Positions 1 to 8,250 of a stretch of DNA of 26,378 nt are shown piece by piece. Position 1 is the stretch's first letter, and each line of letters begins with the position of its first letter. The notes beneath the pieces are model-generated. The model did no database searches. It saw nothing but the letters and a program-made list of their open reading frames with translations, and was not told the DNA's origin. Origin of the DNA: a virus; the IMG/VR virus record IMGVR_UViG_3300042691_008769, positions 1 through 26,378 of that record; one strand, written 5' to 3'. The position numbers were made by a program, and so were the translations under genes.

Positions 1-11
1 GAGGCGCAACC

Positions 12-1682
12 TTGGTCGCCTCGTTAACGGACTACACGCGGTATCGGGATTACAGCCAGTTCCAGTCGGACAACCCCGACACGGACTTGAACGGCGCTGA
101 CCTGGATACCGATTTCGACCGGATCAAGACATCGATCGACACGGCGAATGACGCGATTGCGGAGATTCGTCGGTCTGACGGCGAGTTGGCGAACGCCAGC
201 GTCGGCCCTGACCAGTTGACGACGGCGTTGACGGCGATGCTGGGGGATTGGACCCCCAGGGGCGATTGGGTGACGGCGACGAGCTACGCCGTCAAGGATC
301 TGGTCCGCGAGAGCAACAAGGTCTACGTCGGCGTGACGGCGCATACGTCGGGTGTGTTTGCGACGGACCTGTCTGCCGGCAAGTGGATGCTGATCGGGCC
401 GGCGACCAATGCCTCGAGCGTGGCGAACACGCCGGCGGGGTCGATCGCGGCGACGACGGTGCAGGCGGCGATTGACGAGCTGGACGCCGAGAAGCAGCCG
501 CTGGACGCGGAGCTGACGGCGATCGCCGGGCTCACATCGGTGGCCGATCGGCTGCCATACTTTACGGGGTCTGGGACGGCTGCGCTGGCGACGTTCACGG
601 CTGCTGGCCGGGCTATTCTGGACGACGCCAATGCCGCTGCCCAGCTGGTAACGCTGGGTGCGTTGCCGCTGGCCGGCGGGACGATGACGGGCGCGATCGT
701 GCTGCCTGGCAATCCGGCGTCTGCCTTGCAGGCCGCTCCCAAGCAATACGTGGATGCGGTGGCGGGCTCGGCGTCGGCGGGTCGTGCGGGTGGGCGGTTG
801 ACGCTCGAGAGCGGCGTGTCTGTCTCGACATCCGATCAGACGGCCAAGACGACGCTGTACTACGCCTTCCACGAGAGCAACCTGGTGCCGATCTACGACG
901 GCTCGACGTGGACATCCAACGTGTTCACGGAGCTGTCGCTGGCGCTGGACAACGATTCCGGCCACACGGGTTACCAGCAGAGCGGCTTCAACTTCGATGT
1001 TTTTGTCTACAGCGCATCGGGGACGTTGCGGCTGGCGACGGGTCCGGCGTGGACGAACGACACGACGCGCTCGGCGGCGATTTCGCGGGTGTCTGGCCGG
1101 TACGTGAACACGGCGTCGATCACGCTGCGGTATGGCTCGGGGTCTGGCGACACGGCGACGGTGGCGGCGAATTTGGCGACGTATGTCGGAACAATCCGCG
1201 CGTCAGCGAACGGCCAGACGGAAGACAGCCTGGCGAAGCGGTTTGTGTGGAACGCCTACAACCGCGTGCCGCGGGCGATGCAGGTGCATGAAGCAACCAA
1301 CTCGTGGGCGTATTCGACGGGGGCGTGGCAGCAGGCGAACGCTTCGACAGCCAACCAACTGGCGATGGTGCGCGGGCTGAATGAAGACGTGGCGTCGGCC
1401 GATGTGCTGGCGATCTGTTCCAGCAGCACATCGACTGGACGACAGGTTGTTGTCGGCATCGGTGTGTCGTCGGTTTCCACGCCATCTGGTGTGCGTGGTA
1501 TCAATACGGTCAACAGTGATGGCAATCGATCTGTAGCGGCGAGCTACGTTGGTTGTCCTGGGCTGGGCTACCAGTACCTTGCGTGGATCGAGTACGGCGC
1601 TGGTACCGACACGCAAACGTGGCTGGGTGATAACAACGGGGCGGTTGTCCAGAGTGGAATCACAGGAAGGGTCTTGACGTGA
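12..1682 (+). CDS. Phage tail fibre protein
   Basis: This is a virion protein of 556 aa, probably a tail fibre that contacts the host surface. The N-terminal 110 residues are rich in Asp and polar residues and contain a short helical stretch (about residues 35-60), as in virion-anchoring ends of podoviral fibres. Residues 145-165 (AATTVQAAIDELDAEKQ) and 215-245 (PLAGGTMTGAI followed by a KQYVDA motif) are repeats typical of phage fibre shafts. Residues 260-556 are Ser/Thr/Gly-rich and probably a beta-structured receptor-binding part that I cannot assign. The TTG start at 12 has GAGG seven bases upstream. The frame is open to the window edge, so a start further upstream cannot be excluded. The stop overlaps the next start by 4 nt. 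Confidence 0.75.
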   Translation: MVASLTDYTRYRDYSQFQSDNPDTDLNGADLDTDFDRIKTSIDTANDAIAEIRRSDGELANASVGPDQLTTALTAMLGDWTPRGDWVTATSYAVKDLVRESNKVYVGVTAHTSGVFATDLSAGKWMLIGPATNASSVANTPAGSIAATTVQAAIDELDAEKQPLDAELTAIAGLTSVADRLPYFTGSGTAALATFTAAGRAILDDANAAAQLVTLGALPLAGGTMTGAIVLPGNPASALQAAPKQYVDAVAGSASAGRAGGRLTLESGVSVSTSDQTAKTTLYYAFHESNLVPIYDGSTWTSNVFTELSLALDNDSGHTGYQQSGFNFDVFVYSASGTLRLATGPAWTNDTTRSAAISRVSGRYVNTASITLRYGSGSGDTATVAANLATYVGTIRASANGQTEDSLAKRFVWNAYNRVPRAMQVHEATNSWAYSTGAWQQANASTANQLAMVRGLNEDVASADVLAICSSSTSTGRQVVVGIGVSSVSTPSGVRGINTVNSDGNRSVAASYVGCPGLGYQYLAWIEYGAGTDTQTWLGDNNGAVVQSGITGRVLT

Positions 1683-2737
1683 GCGAATTTGCTCTCCTTG
1701 ACCTGCCTGGGGTGGCATTAACCGGCACGTATGCCAACGCGGCGTCGGAGCGGCGATCCTACGACCCGTGGGCCGATCACTTGAGCGGCGGTGTTTTGCC
1801 GTTGGGCTACGCGCGGCTTCCCGACGAGTTCACGATTTCCGAGATTCTTTTGTCGCTTCAGGCGCCGTGGGTGACGCCGGCCGATTTCTATGGGCGCGTG
1901 GCGTTTGCCATTGATCCTGACGGATATTTCAGTCGGGAAATGGATTGGACGCTTGATTCGGCGAGGCTGTCGATGCCGCTCGATCAAGCCTTGGCTGTTA
2001 TTGAAGATGGCTGGCCGCGTCAGCTTCGGCCGCTTGGCGTCGTTGAGGTGTGGCCGGGTGCGGTTTCTGGTCGCGACGTGCCATTTATCGCCGTCAAGCC
2101 GTCGCTTGTGGGGCCGGTTACAATCCGTCGCAGCGAGGGGGCGCGCATCCTTGTTTGCCCCGAGCCAAACGGCGTTGATATTTCAGCCTCGGCGTTTGGC
2201 GGATTTTGCGTGTTTGGTGCTCCGCTGATCCCGATGCCGCTTGGCCGGTTTCCGCTCGACGTGGGTGTGATTCACGCCATGCCGTTGAACGGATCGGTGC
2301 CGGCCGGTGCGCCGCCGTGCTACCGCAGCGTAATTCCCAACACGGCGACGGGCGGCCGGATTGAGATACATTTCTCGGCCGGAATCCACGGTCTGTCGCT
2401 GGCGCACGCTTCGGTCGGTGTACAGGCATCGCCCGGATCGCCGCACATGGCCGCCACGCCGGTTCAACTGTCATTCAGCGGGGCCGCCGGCCTCAACCTT
2501 GCGCCCAATCAACACGCATGGGGCACGGCAGATGTGGCGGTCGACGGCAGGCCGATCATCGTAGATATGAATTTCGGTGGCGGTCCTTACGGCTGGGCCT
2601 ACAAGAACCGCGCCGCACCGCCCATCGTGACCTACTACAGCGGATCGGCGAGCTATAGCGGCGCGACCATGGGACCGACTGCCGGAGTGCAGCACGGCCG
2701 GATCCACGGCTTCGACTGCGTGAAGGTGCTGCCGTGA
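1679..2737 (+). CDS. Unrecognised phage protein, probably tail or fibre associated
   Basis: This 352 aa protein matches no family I recognise. It starts with GTG in a GTGA overlap with the tail fibre stop, so it is translationally coupled to that gene. It has no signal peptide or membrane segment. The N-terminal 120 residues are mixed alpha/beta with several Trp and Tyr residues. From about residue 125 onward it is rich in Gly, Pro, Ala and aromatic residues in short beta-like stretches. Its position next to the fibre gene suggests a fibre partner, chaperone or capsule-interacting protein, but this rests on neighbourhood only. Base composition matches the neighbours. Confidence 0.6.
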   Translation: MSEFALLDLPGVALTGTYANAASERRSYDPWADHLSGGVLPLGYARLPDEFTISEILLSLQAPWVTPADFYGRVAFAIDPDGYFSREMDWTLDSARLSMPLDQALAVIEDGWPRQLRPLGVVEVWPGAVSGRDVPFIAVKPSLVGPVTIRRSEGARILVCPEPNGVDISASAFGGFCVFGAPLIPMPLGRFPLDVGVIHAMPLNGSVPAGAPPCYRSVIPNTATGGRIEIHFSAGIHGLSLAHASVGVQASPGSPHMAATPVQLSFSGAAGLNLAPNQHAWGTADVAVDGRPIIVDMNFGGGPYGWAYKNRAAPPIVTYYSGSASYSGATMGPTAGVQHGRIHGFDCVKVLP

Positions 2738-2842
2738 TTTTGGCCTGCTGATGGCCGCCCCGAAGAACGGCGTCCGCGCGAAATATAGTTCAGTCCTTCC
2801 GTGGTCGAGGCACGTTAATATGCAAATGATGGTGGTGGCCTG

Positions 2843-3217
2843 ATGTGTGGCGGTGGCGGTGGCGGTGGTGGCGGTGATGGTGCCGACGCCAACGGAAATG
2901 GGGTGGGCGTGGACGCGGGTGCGCCGGCTGGTGGCGATCCCAATGGCAGCCCCGGCGCGGTAGCCGGTCCCGCCGAGGGCGGTGGCGGCTATTACCATGC
3001 CAATCCGGTGTTCATTCCGCCGGCGATGAGCGCGGTTTCGCAGACGCCTGACATGACAGGGCAGGCGACTTCGGCGCCATCGGGGCCGCGGCGACTGATC
3101 CAGGCGCGGCCGGGGCCTGATCTGTTTTCAGACGACCAGGAATACATCAGGAGTCAGGCGCCGACGATGGTGGGATCTTCTCCCGTGGCGCGGGCTGTTT
3201 CGTCGGCTTGGGGCTAG
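2843..3217 (+). CDS. Small Gly-rich protein with Met-Cys N-terminus
   Basis: This is a 124 aa low-complexity protein. Met-Cys is followed by nine consecutive Gly codons built on GGT/GGC repeats (2849-2875), then a Gly/Ala/Pro-rich stretch to about residue 50. The C-terminal half (VFIPPAMSAVS, RRLIQARPGPDLFSDDQEY) is less repetitive and more protein-like. It ends 3 nt before the terminase start, where a small terminase subunit often sits, but it has no helix-turn-helix and is not convincing as one. The Met-Cys-Gly start resembles the gp14-like protein at 13353 and the protein at 12754. A virion-associated role is possible. The upstream gap (2738-2842) is somewhat AT-rich but shows no clear promoter. 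Confidence 0.5.
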   Translation: MCGGGGGGGGGDGADANGNGVGVDAGAPAGGDPNGSPGAVAGPAEGGGGYYHANPVFIPPAMSAVSQTPDMTGQATSAPSGPRRLIQARPGPDLFSDDQEYIRSQAPTMVGSSPVARAVSSAWG

Positions 3218-3220
3218 GCG

Positions 3221-4783
3221 TTGGCCGCCGCCAAGAAGCGAATCGAGCGCGACGAGCACGAACGGCTCGGCCTGACGCTGAATCGGGCGATCGCGGCGAA
3301 GCGGGCGGCCGATTCGCTGATCGATTTCACGCGATTCATGATGCCGGACCCGGCCGACATGGAAAACCCGGAGATGTCGCGGTACCTGCCGGCGGCGCAT
3401 CATCGGTTGATCGCGGAAAACCTCGAAAAAGTCGATAAAGGCGAGATTCTGAGGCTGATTATCACGATGCCGCCGCGCCATGGGAAGTCGCAGCTGGCGT
3501 CGGCGATGTTTCCGGCGTGGTTTGCCGGCCGGGATCCGTATCGCGAGGTGATTTTCGCCACCTATAACCAGGACTTCGCCGAGGACTTCGGCCGCAAGGT
3601 GCGCGACGTGGTGATGTCGGACCAGTTCACCGACGTTTTCCCGAATGTGTACCTGAAACGCGATTCCAAGGCGGCTGATCGGCTTCAGACGACGGATGGC
3701 GGCTCGCTTTTCTTCGCCGGCGTCGGTGGTGCGATCACGGGTCGCGGCGCGGACCTGTTCGTCATCGACGATCCCTTCAAGAACCGTGAAGACGCCGAGT
3801 CGGCGACCAACCGCAACAACGTGTGGAACTGGTTTACGTCGACCGCCTACACCCGGTTGCTGCCGGGCGGCCGGATCGTGATCATTCTGACGCGCTGGCA
3901 TGAGGATGACCTGGTCGGGCGTATTTTCAACCCCGACTACGTCGATCCCGAAGAAGCCAAGACGTGGAAGGTGTTGTCGCTGCCAGCCATCAAGGATGGC
4001 CAGGCGTTGTGGCCTGAGCGGTACCCGATCGAAACGCTCAATTCGATCCGCCGGACGATCGGTTCGCGCGACTGGTCGGCGCTCTACATGCAGACGCCGA
4101 CGCCGGATGACGGCCAGTACTTCTTGAGATCGTATTTCAAGCCCTACCAGCCAGGCGAGCTGCCGCGGTTGAGCGAGATGAACATTTACGCCGCGTCGGA
4201 CCACGCTGTCGGCACCCAGCAGCAGAACGACGCTTCGGTGCTGGGGTGCGTGGGCGTGGATGCCCAGGGCGACGTGTGGATCCTGCCTGACGTGGCGTGG
4301 GGGCGGTTCGCGGCCGATCAGCAGGTTGAGGCGTTCCTGGATCAGCTCGAGCGCAACAAGCCGATCTTCTGGTGGGCTGAGAAAGGCCATATCAGCCAGT
4401 CGATTGGTCCGTTTCTGCGCGAGAGGATGCGTGAGGAGCAGATTTACGGCGTGATCGACGAGCGGACGCCGGCGAAAGACAAGCTGACGCGCGCCCGGTC
4501 GATCATGGCGCGTGCAGCGATGCGACCGATCCGGGTGCCGACCTTCGTTGGCTGGTGGCCGGACGCGCTCGAGCAGCTTTTGAAGTTTCCCAACGCCAAG
4601 CATGACGATTTCGTCGACTGGCTGGCGTGGATCGGTATCGGGCTCGACAGCGTGGCGCGCGCGACGCCGAAAAAGACTGTTTCGACCAGGGAATATCGCG
4701 TCGGCAGCGCGCCATGGGTGATCGCCCAGGGCCGGCGCGACCATAACGTCATTCAGATGCGAAAGAGGACCGCCGGATGGTAG
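3221..4783 (+). CDS. terL: Terminase large subunit (DNA-packaging ATPase/nuclease)
   Basis: This 520 aa motor protein pumps DNA into the prohead and cuts the concatemer. The N-terminal ATPase shows a Walker A-like MPPRHGKSQ at residues 83-91 (Lys89), Walker B LFVIDDPF with Asp183/Asp184, and a coupling motif ILTRWHEDD around 222-230. The C-terminal RNase H-like nuclease shows an acidic residue at Asp327 (YAASDHAVG), Glu387 (WWAEKGH) and the HDDFVDW motif with Asp462/Asp463. All expected acidic positions are present, so it looks intact and of usual length. The TTG start at 3221 sits 3 nt after the previous stop and has only a weak ribosome site, which suggests coupled translation. The portal start lies inside its 3' end (7 nt overlap). 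Confidence 0.95.
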   Translation: MAAAKKRIERDEHERLGLTLNRAIAAKRAADSLIDFTRFMMPDPADMENPEMSRYLPAAHHRLIAENLEKVDKGEILRLIITMPPRHGKSQLASAMFPAWFAGRDPYREVIFATYNQDFAEDFGRKVRDVVMSDQFTDVFPNVYLKRDSKAADRLQTTDGGSLFFAGVGGAITGRGADLFVIDDPFKNREDAESATNRNNVWNWFTSTAYTRLLPGGRIVIILTRWHEDDLVGRIFNPDYVDPEEAKTWKVLSLPAIKDGQALWPERYPIETLNSIRRTIGSRDWSALYMQTPTPDDGQYFLRSYFKPYQPGELPRLSEMNIYAASDHAVGTQQQNDASVLGCVGVDAQGDVWILPDVAWGRFAADQQVEAFLDQLERNKPIFWWAEKGHISQSIGPFLRERMREEQIYGVIDERTPAKDKLTRARSIMARAAMRPIRVPTFVGWWPDALEQLLKFPNAKHDDFVDWLAWIGIGLDSVARATPKKTVSTREYRVGSAPWVIAQGRRDHNVIQMRKRTAGW

Positions 4784-7068
4784 GCGAGACGGAAATGGCT
4801 TCCCCCGAGGGCGAGCCCAAGCCATTCGTCACCCAGGACGACGCGAAGGCGCAGGCGGACCACCGTCGTGAGATGGTCGGCAAGATCATCAAGGACGTGA
4901 AGCGCTGGAAGGCGCATCACGAAGCCGCCTTCAAGCGCATGAAGCGCGACGTGGCGTTCGTCAAGAACAAGGACGGCGCACAGTGGAAGGGTGTCGACGG
5001 TGTGTCGGGCGACCGGGATGCCTACGTCGCCAACATCACCCTGAGGGCGATCAAGCACAAGGTTGACAGCCTGTACGCGCGCAATCCCAAGGTCCGCGCC
5101 AAGCGCCGGCCGATGGTCGACTACGTGCTGTGGGATGGCCGCCCGGAAACCCTGATGACGGCGCAGAACACCGTTATGATGGGGATGCAGGCCATGCAGG
5201 CGATGGCCGGGTCCGCGGTGACGGGGCTGCCGATGCCGCCGATGGGTGCGCCGCCGGGGCCGCCTGGTGCGCCTCCAATGGGGCATAATGGCGGGCCGCC
5301 GATGCCGATGGGTCCGATGATGGACCCGATGACGGCCATGTCGATCGTCCAGGAAGCCGTCCAGGTCCGCCAGCGGCGCGACACGATCGACCGGATCGGC
5401 AAGACGGCCGAGATCATGTTCCAGTACTACCTCGACACGTCGCAGCCGCGCTTCAAGACGCGGATGAAGCAGGCCGTGCGCCGCGCCGCGACGGCGAAGG
5501 TGGCGTGGATCAAGATGGATTTCGAGCGTGCCTACGATGGTTTCCGACCGGAAACCACGGGGCGGATCGCCGATCTACAGACGCGCGTGAAGGAAGCGCA
5601 GCGGATGTTGGGCGACGTTGAGGCCGGCAATACGCAGGCCGGCAGCGCCGAGATCGAAATGCTGATGCAGCAATTGAACCAGCTGCAATCCGAGCCGGAC
5701 GCGCTGGTGCGCGAGGGGTTGGTTTTCGACTTCCCCGACGCATGGGATGTCATCCCCGATGACGAGTGCAAGAACCTGGTCGGCCTGGTGGGCTGCCAGC
5801 GGTTGGCGCACGAGTTCGAGTCGACGGTGTCCGGCATCAAACGGGACTTCGGCATCGACCTGGGCAAGAATTACACGGCCTACGAGTCGGCGACGCCCGG
5901 CCGCAGTTCGTCACTGTCCGGCGAGCCCGACGACGGCACCGATTGCAAGGTCAAGTATTGGGAGGTCTACGACAGCGTCGCCGGCATGGTCTACTTCGTG
6001 TGCGACGGCTACCCGGACTTCCTGCGGGAGCCGGGGCCGCCGCGGGTGGAGGTGCAGCGCTTCTTCCCCTACTACGCGATCGTGCTGAACGAGGTCGAGA
6101 ACGACGGCGACCTGTATCCGCCCTCGGATGTCGAGCTGATCGAGCACCAGCAGCGCGAGTTGAACCGTTCGCGCGAGGCGCTGCGCCAGCACCGTATCGC
6201 CGCCCAGCCGGGCCATGTGACCGGCAAGGACAAGTTCAGCGAGGATGACATCAACCGGCTGCGGAACCGCGCGGCGCACGATGTCGTCCAGTTGCAAGCG
6301 ATGATGGCGACGCAGAAGGCGTCCGACCTGATCCAGCCGATTCCGACCAGCCCGATCGACCCGAACCTGTACCAGGATGCGCCGATCATGCAGGATTTCC
6401 TGCGTGTGACTGGCGCTCAGGACGCGAACTTGGGGCCGACAAGCAACAGCACGGCGACCGAGGCCGGCATCGCCGAGAGTTCGCGCTCGCAGTCCGTCTC
6501 GAGCAACATCGACGACATCGACTCGGTGTTGAGCGACCTGGCGCGCGACGGGACTGCGGTGATGCTGAAAGAGGTGTCGCCCGAGATGGCGAAGCGCATC
6601 GCCGGCGTTGGGGCCATCTGGCCGCAGGGCGACGGCGCCGACATCGCCATGGAAATGGTGCTCGAGGTGGTGGCCGGTTCGTCCGGCAAGCCCAACCGCG
6701 CTCAGGAGACGGCGGCTTTCGAGCGGGTGGCGCCGATCGCCATGCAGATCCCCGGCATCAACCCGGAATGGTGGGCGCGCAAGTCGGTGCAGTTGATCGA
6801 CGAGGCGGCCGATCTCGACGACGCCTTGCTGGACAAGGTGCCGTCGATCATCGCGCTCAACACGATGTTCAAGGGGCCGGCTGGCGGTGGCGTGACCGGC
6901 AATGCCGGGGCGCAGCCGACCGGCGATCCGCGCAGCGATCCGATGGCCCAGGGCGGCGCCGGCGGCATGAACATGCCGATGGGCATGGGTGTGCCGGGCG
7001 GTCCCCAGGCCGGGATGCCGGCGCCGGGTGACGGCACGGGCCTGCCGGCGGGGTCTTTTGGCGCCTAG
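4777..7068 (+). CDS. Portal protein
   Basis: This 763 aa protein should form the dodecameric portal through which DNA enters and leaves the head. It follows the terminase directly, overlapping by 7 nt, and precedes scaffold and capsid genes. The middle contains features typical of large podoviral portals: an acidic/polar segment around residues 330-440, an EHQQRELNRSREALRQHR helix around 450-470, and a Ser/Thr-rich TATEAGIAESSRSQS segment near 565. Two low-complexity insertions are unusual. Residues 134-190 are rich in Met, Pro and Gly, and the last 60 residues are Gly/Met/Pro-rich. A second in-frame ATG at 4795 is an alternative start. The identification rests on position, size and general resemblance. 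Confidence 0.85.
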   Translation: MVGETEMASPEGEPKPFVTQDDAKAQADHRREMVGKIIKDVKRWKAHHEAAFKRMKRDVAFVKNKDGAQWKGVDGVSGDRDAYVANITLRAIKHKVDSLYARNPKVRAKRRPMVDYVLWDGRPETLMTAQNTVMMGMQAMQAMAGSAVTGLPMPPMGAPPGPPGAPPMGHNGGPPMPMGPMMDPMTAMSIVQEAVQVRQRRDTIDRIGKTAEIMFQYYLDTSQPRFKTRMKQAVRRAATAKVAWIKMDFERAYDGFRPETTGRIADLQTRVKEAQRMLGDVEAGNTQAGSAEIEMLMQQLNQLQSEPDALVREGLVFDFPDAWDVIPDDECKNLVGLVGCQRLAHEFESTVSGIKRDFGIDLGKNYTAYESATPGRSSSLSGEPDDGTDCKVKYWEVYDSVAGMVYFVCDGYPDFLREPGPPRVEVQRFFPYYAIVLNEVENDGDLYPPSDVELIEHQQRELNRSREALRQHRIAAQPGHVTGKDKFSEDDINRLRNRAAHDVVQLQAMMATQKASDLIQPIPTSPIDPNLYQDAPIMQDFLRVTGAQDANLGPTSNSTATEAGIAESSRSQSVSSNIDDIDSVLSDLARDGTAVMLKEVSPEMAKRIAGVGAIWPQGDGADIAMEMVLEVVAGSSGKPNRAQETAAFERVAPIAMQIPGINPEWWARKSVQLIDEAADLDDALLDKVPSIIALNTMFKGPAGGGVTGNAGAQPTGDPRSDPMAQGGAGGMNMPMGMGVPGGPQAGMPAPGDGTGLPAGSFGA

Positions 7069-7072
7069 AGTG

Positions 7073-7127
7073 TTGACAGTGTAGTTCACCAGCCCGTTGC
7101 GAATGTAGATAATGCGATCAGTGTCAA
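7073..7127 (+). promoter_or_regulatory. Candidate promoter with flanking inverted TTGACA/TGTCAA before scaffold gene
   Basis: TTCACC (7085-7090) and GATAAT (7108-7113) are separated by 17 bp and match the sigma-70 consensus at 4/6 and 5/6. The pair is bracketed by TTGACA (7073-7078) and its inverse TGTCAA (7122-7127), which could be operator half-sites. The left half includes GACAGTGTAGT, also present at 18515-18525. It would drive scaffold and capsid expression. Start-site mapping is lacking, so this is inference. Confidence 0.45.
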
Positions 7128-7147
7128 GAGGGATTGGAGGACGCTAA

Positions 7148-8230
7148 ATGACGGTGGAGTCGTCTCCCGCCGAAACCACGAGCGACGTGGTCGAGCAACC
7201 CGGAGTCAACGCCGGCGAGCCCGAGGTCGCAAGAACGGACGTACAGACCGAAGCGTCGTCCACTTCGGAAGATTCAGGCGCTAAGACGCCGGCGACGCCC
7301 CTGGACGCGGTGAAAGCCGCGTTGAAGACGGACACGTCGGCCGCGGAATCGCCGCCCGCGAAAAACGGTGACGGTCAGGCGAAAGCCGAAGCCAAGCCGG
7401 GCGACAAGCCCGTCGAGGCGGCGGAAGACACCGACAAGAACCTGCCTTTCCACAATCATCCGCGCTGGAAGGAAGTCACTTCCGCCAAGAAGGCCCTCGA
7501 GGGCCAACTGGCTGAACTGTCTCCCAAGGCCAAGCGCATGGATGTGCTCGACGGGATGTTCCGGGAAACCGGGCTGTCCCCCGACGATGTTGGACCGCTT
7601 TTCGATGGCGGCGCGCTCCTGAAACGGGCGGGCGTTACGGGTATGGAAGTCGCTGACCTGATGAAGGTCGGTGCGGCTCTCAAGCTCGGCGACCGCGAGC
7701 TGGCGAAGCAGATCGCCGGCCCCCGCTTCGAGGCTCTTGGGTTGCAGATCGTGGAAACGCTGCCGCCCGAGATTCAGAAGATGGTCGATGAGGGCGCGGT
7801 GTCGGCGGAAGCCGCCCATCGTCTGGCGTCTACCGAGTTTCGCGCGCAGACCGAAAGGGCCAAGCGCGAGCGACTCGAAACGACGATCGAGACGCAGACC
7901 GAATCCGACAGAGCAGCGGCCTTCCAGGGCCGTGTCGTTCAGACGGCGGCGGCGTGGGAAGACCGGATGTCGAAGTCGGACGCTGACTGGAGCCGGAAGG
8001 CGCCACACGTCGCGGAAGCGATCAGGGTTGCCGTGCAACGCCGTCCTCCGACTTCCGAAAGAGAAGTCACCGAGATTTGCGACGCCGCGCTTACGCAGGT
8101 CAATCGCATCCTCGATATGGCGGCACCACGGAAGCCGGCTGTGACCCCCGCGGTGGGTGGCTCGTCCACAACCGTCAGGCCCGTTCCGAAATCTCCGCTG
8201 GAAGCGGTGAGGCTCGGGCTCAGCGCCTAG
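7148..8230 (+). CDS. Probable capsid scaffold (head assembly) protein
   Basis: This 360 aa hydrophilic, highly charged protein lies between the portal and major capsid genes, the usual place for a scaffold. The first 100 residues are disordered-looking and rich in Ala, Glu, Thr and Pro. Residues 115-260 are predicted helical (for example AKKALEGQLAELSPKAKRM, and the Glu/Arg-rich AKRERLETTIETQTES), consistent with a rod-like scaffold. The C-terminus is basic (PVPKSPLEAVRLGLSA), as expected for a capsid-binding tail. No protease motif was seen. A strong ribosome site GGAGG lies 7 nt before the ATG. Assignment is by position and composition. Confidence 0.75.
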   Translation: MTVESSPAETTSDVVEQPGVNAGEPEVARTDVQTEASSTSEDSGAKTPATPLDAVKAALKTDTSAAESPPAKNGDGQAKAEAKPGDKPVEAAEDTDKNLPFHNHPRWKEVTSAKKALEGQLAELSPKAKRMDVLDGMFRETGLSPDDVGPLFDGGALLKRAGVTGMEVADLMKVGAALKLGDRELAKQIAGPRFEALGLQIVETLPPEIQKMVDEGAVSAEAAHRLASTEFRAQTERAKRERLETTIETQTESDRAAAFQGRVVQTAAAWEDRMSKSDADWSRKAPHVAEAIRVAVQRRPPTSEREVTEICDAALTQVNRILDMAAPRKPAVTPAVGGSSTTVRPVPKSPLEAVRLGLSA

Positions 8231-8250
8231 TGCGCGGGAGTCTATAGATC

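Noticed and set aside
2820-2844. Seven-codon leader frame ending in TGATG at the start of the Gly-rich gene
   Set aside because: It may affect coupling, but the sequence is too short and has no ribosome site, so it is not called as a gene.
2849-2875. GGTGGC repeat tract as a phase-variable switch
   Set aside because: The unit is a multiple of three bases, so slippage would change Gly number but not frame.
3128-4825. Long minus-strand open frame (565 codons) opposite the terminase gene
   Set aside because: It is Arg/His/Pro-rich and exactly antisense to a gene with clear motifs. Such frames are common shadows in GC-rich DNA, as are those at 5911-7089 and 15749-17377.
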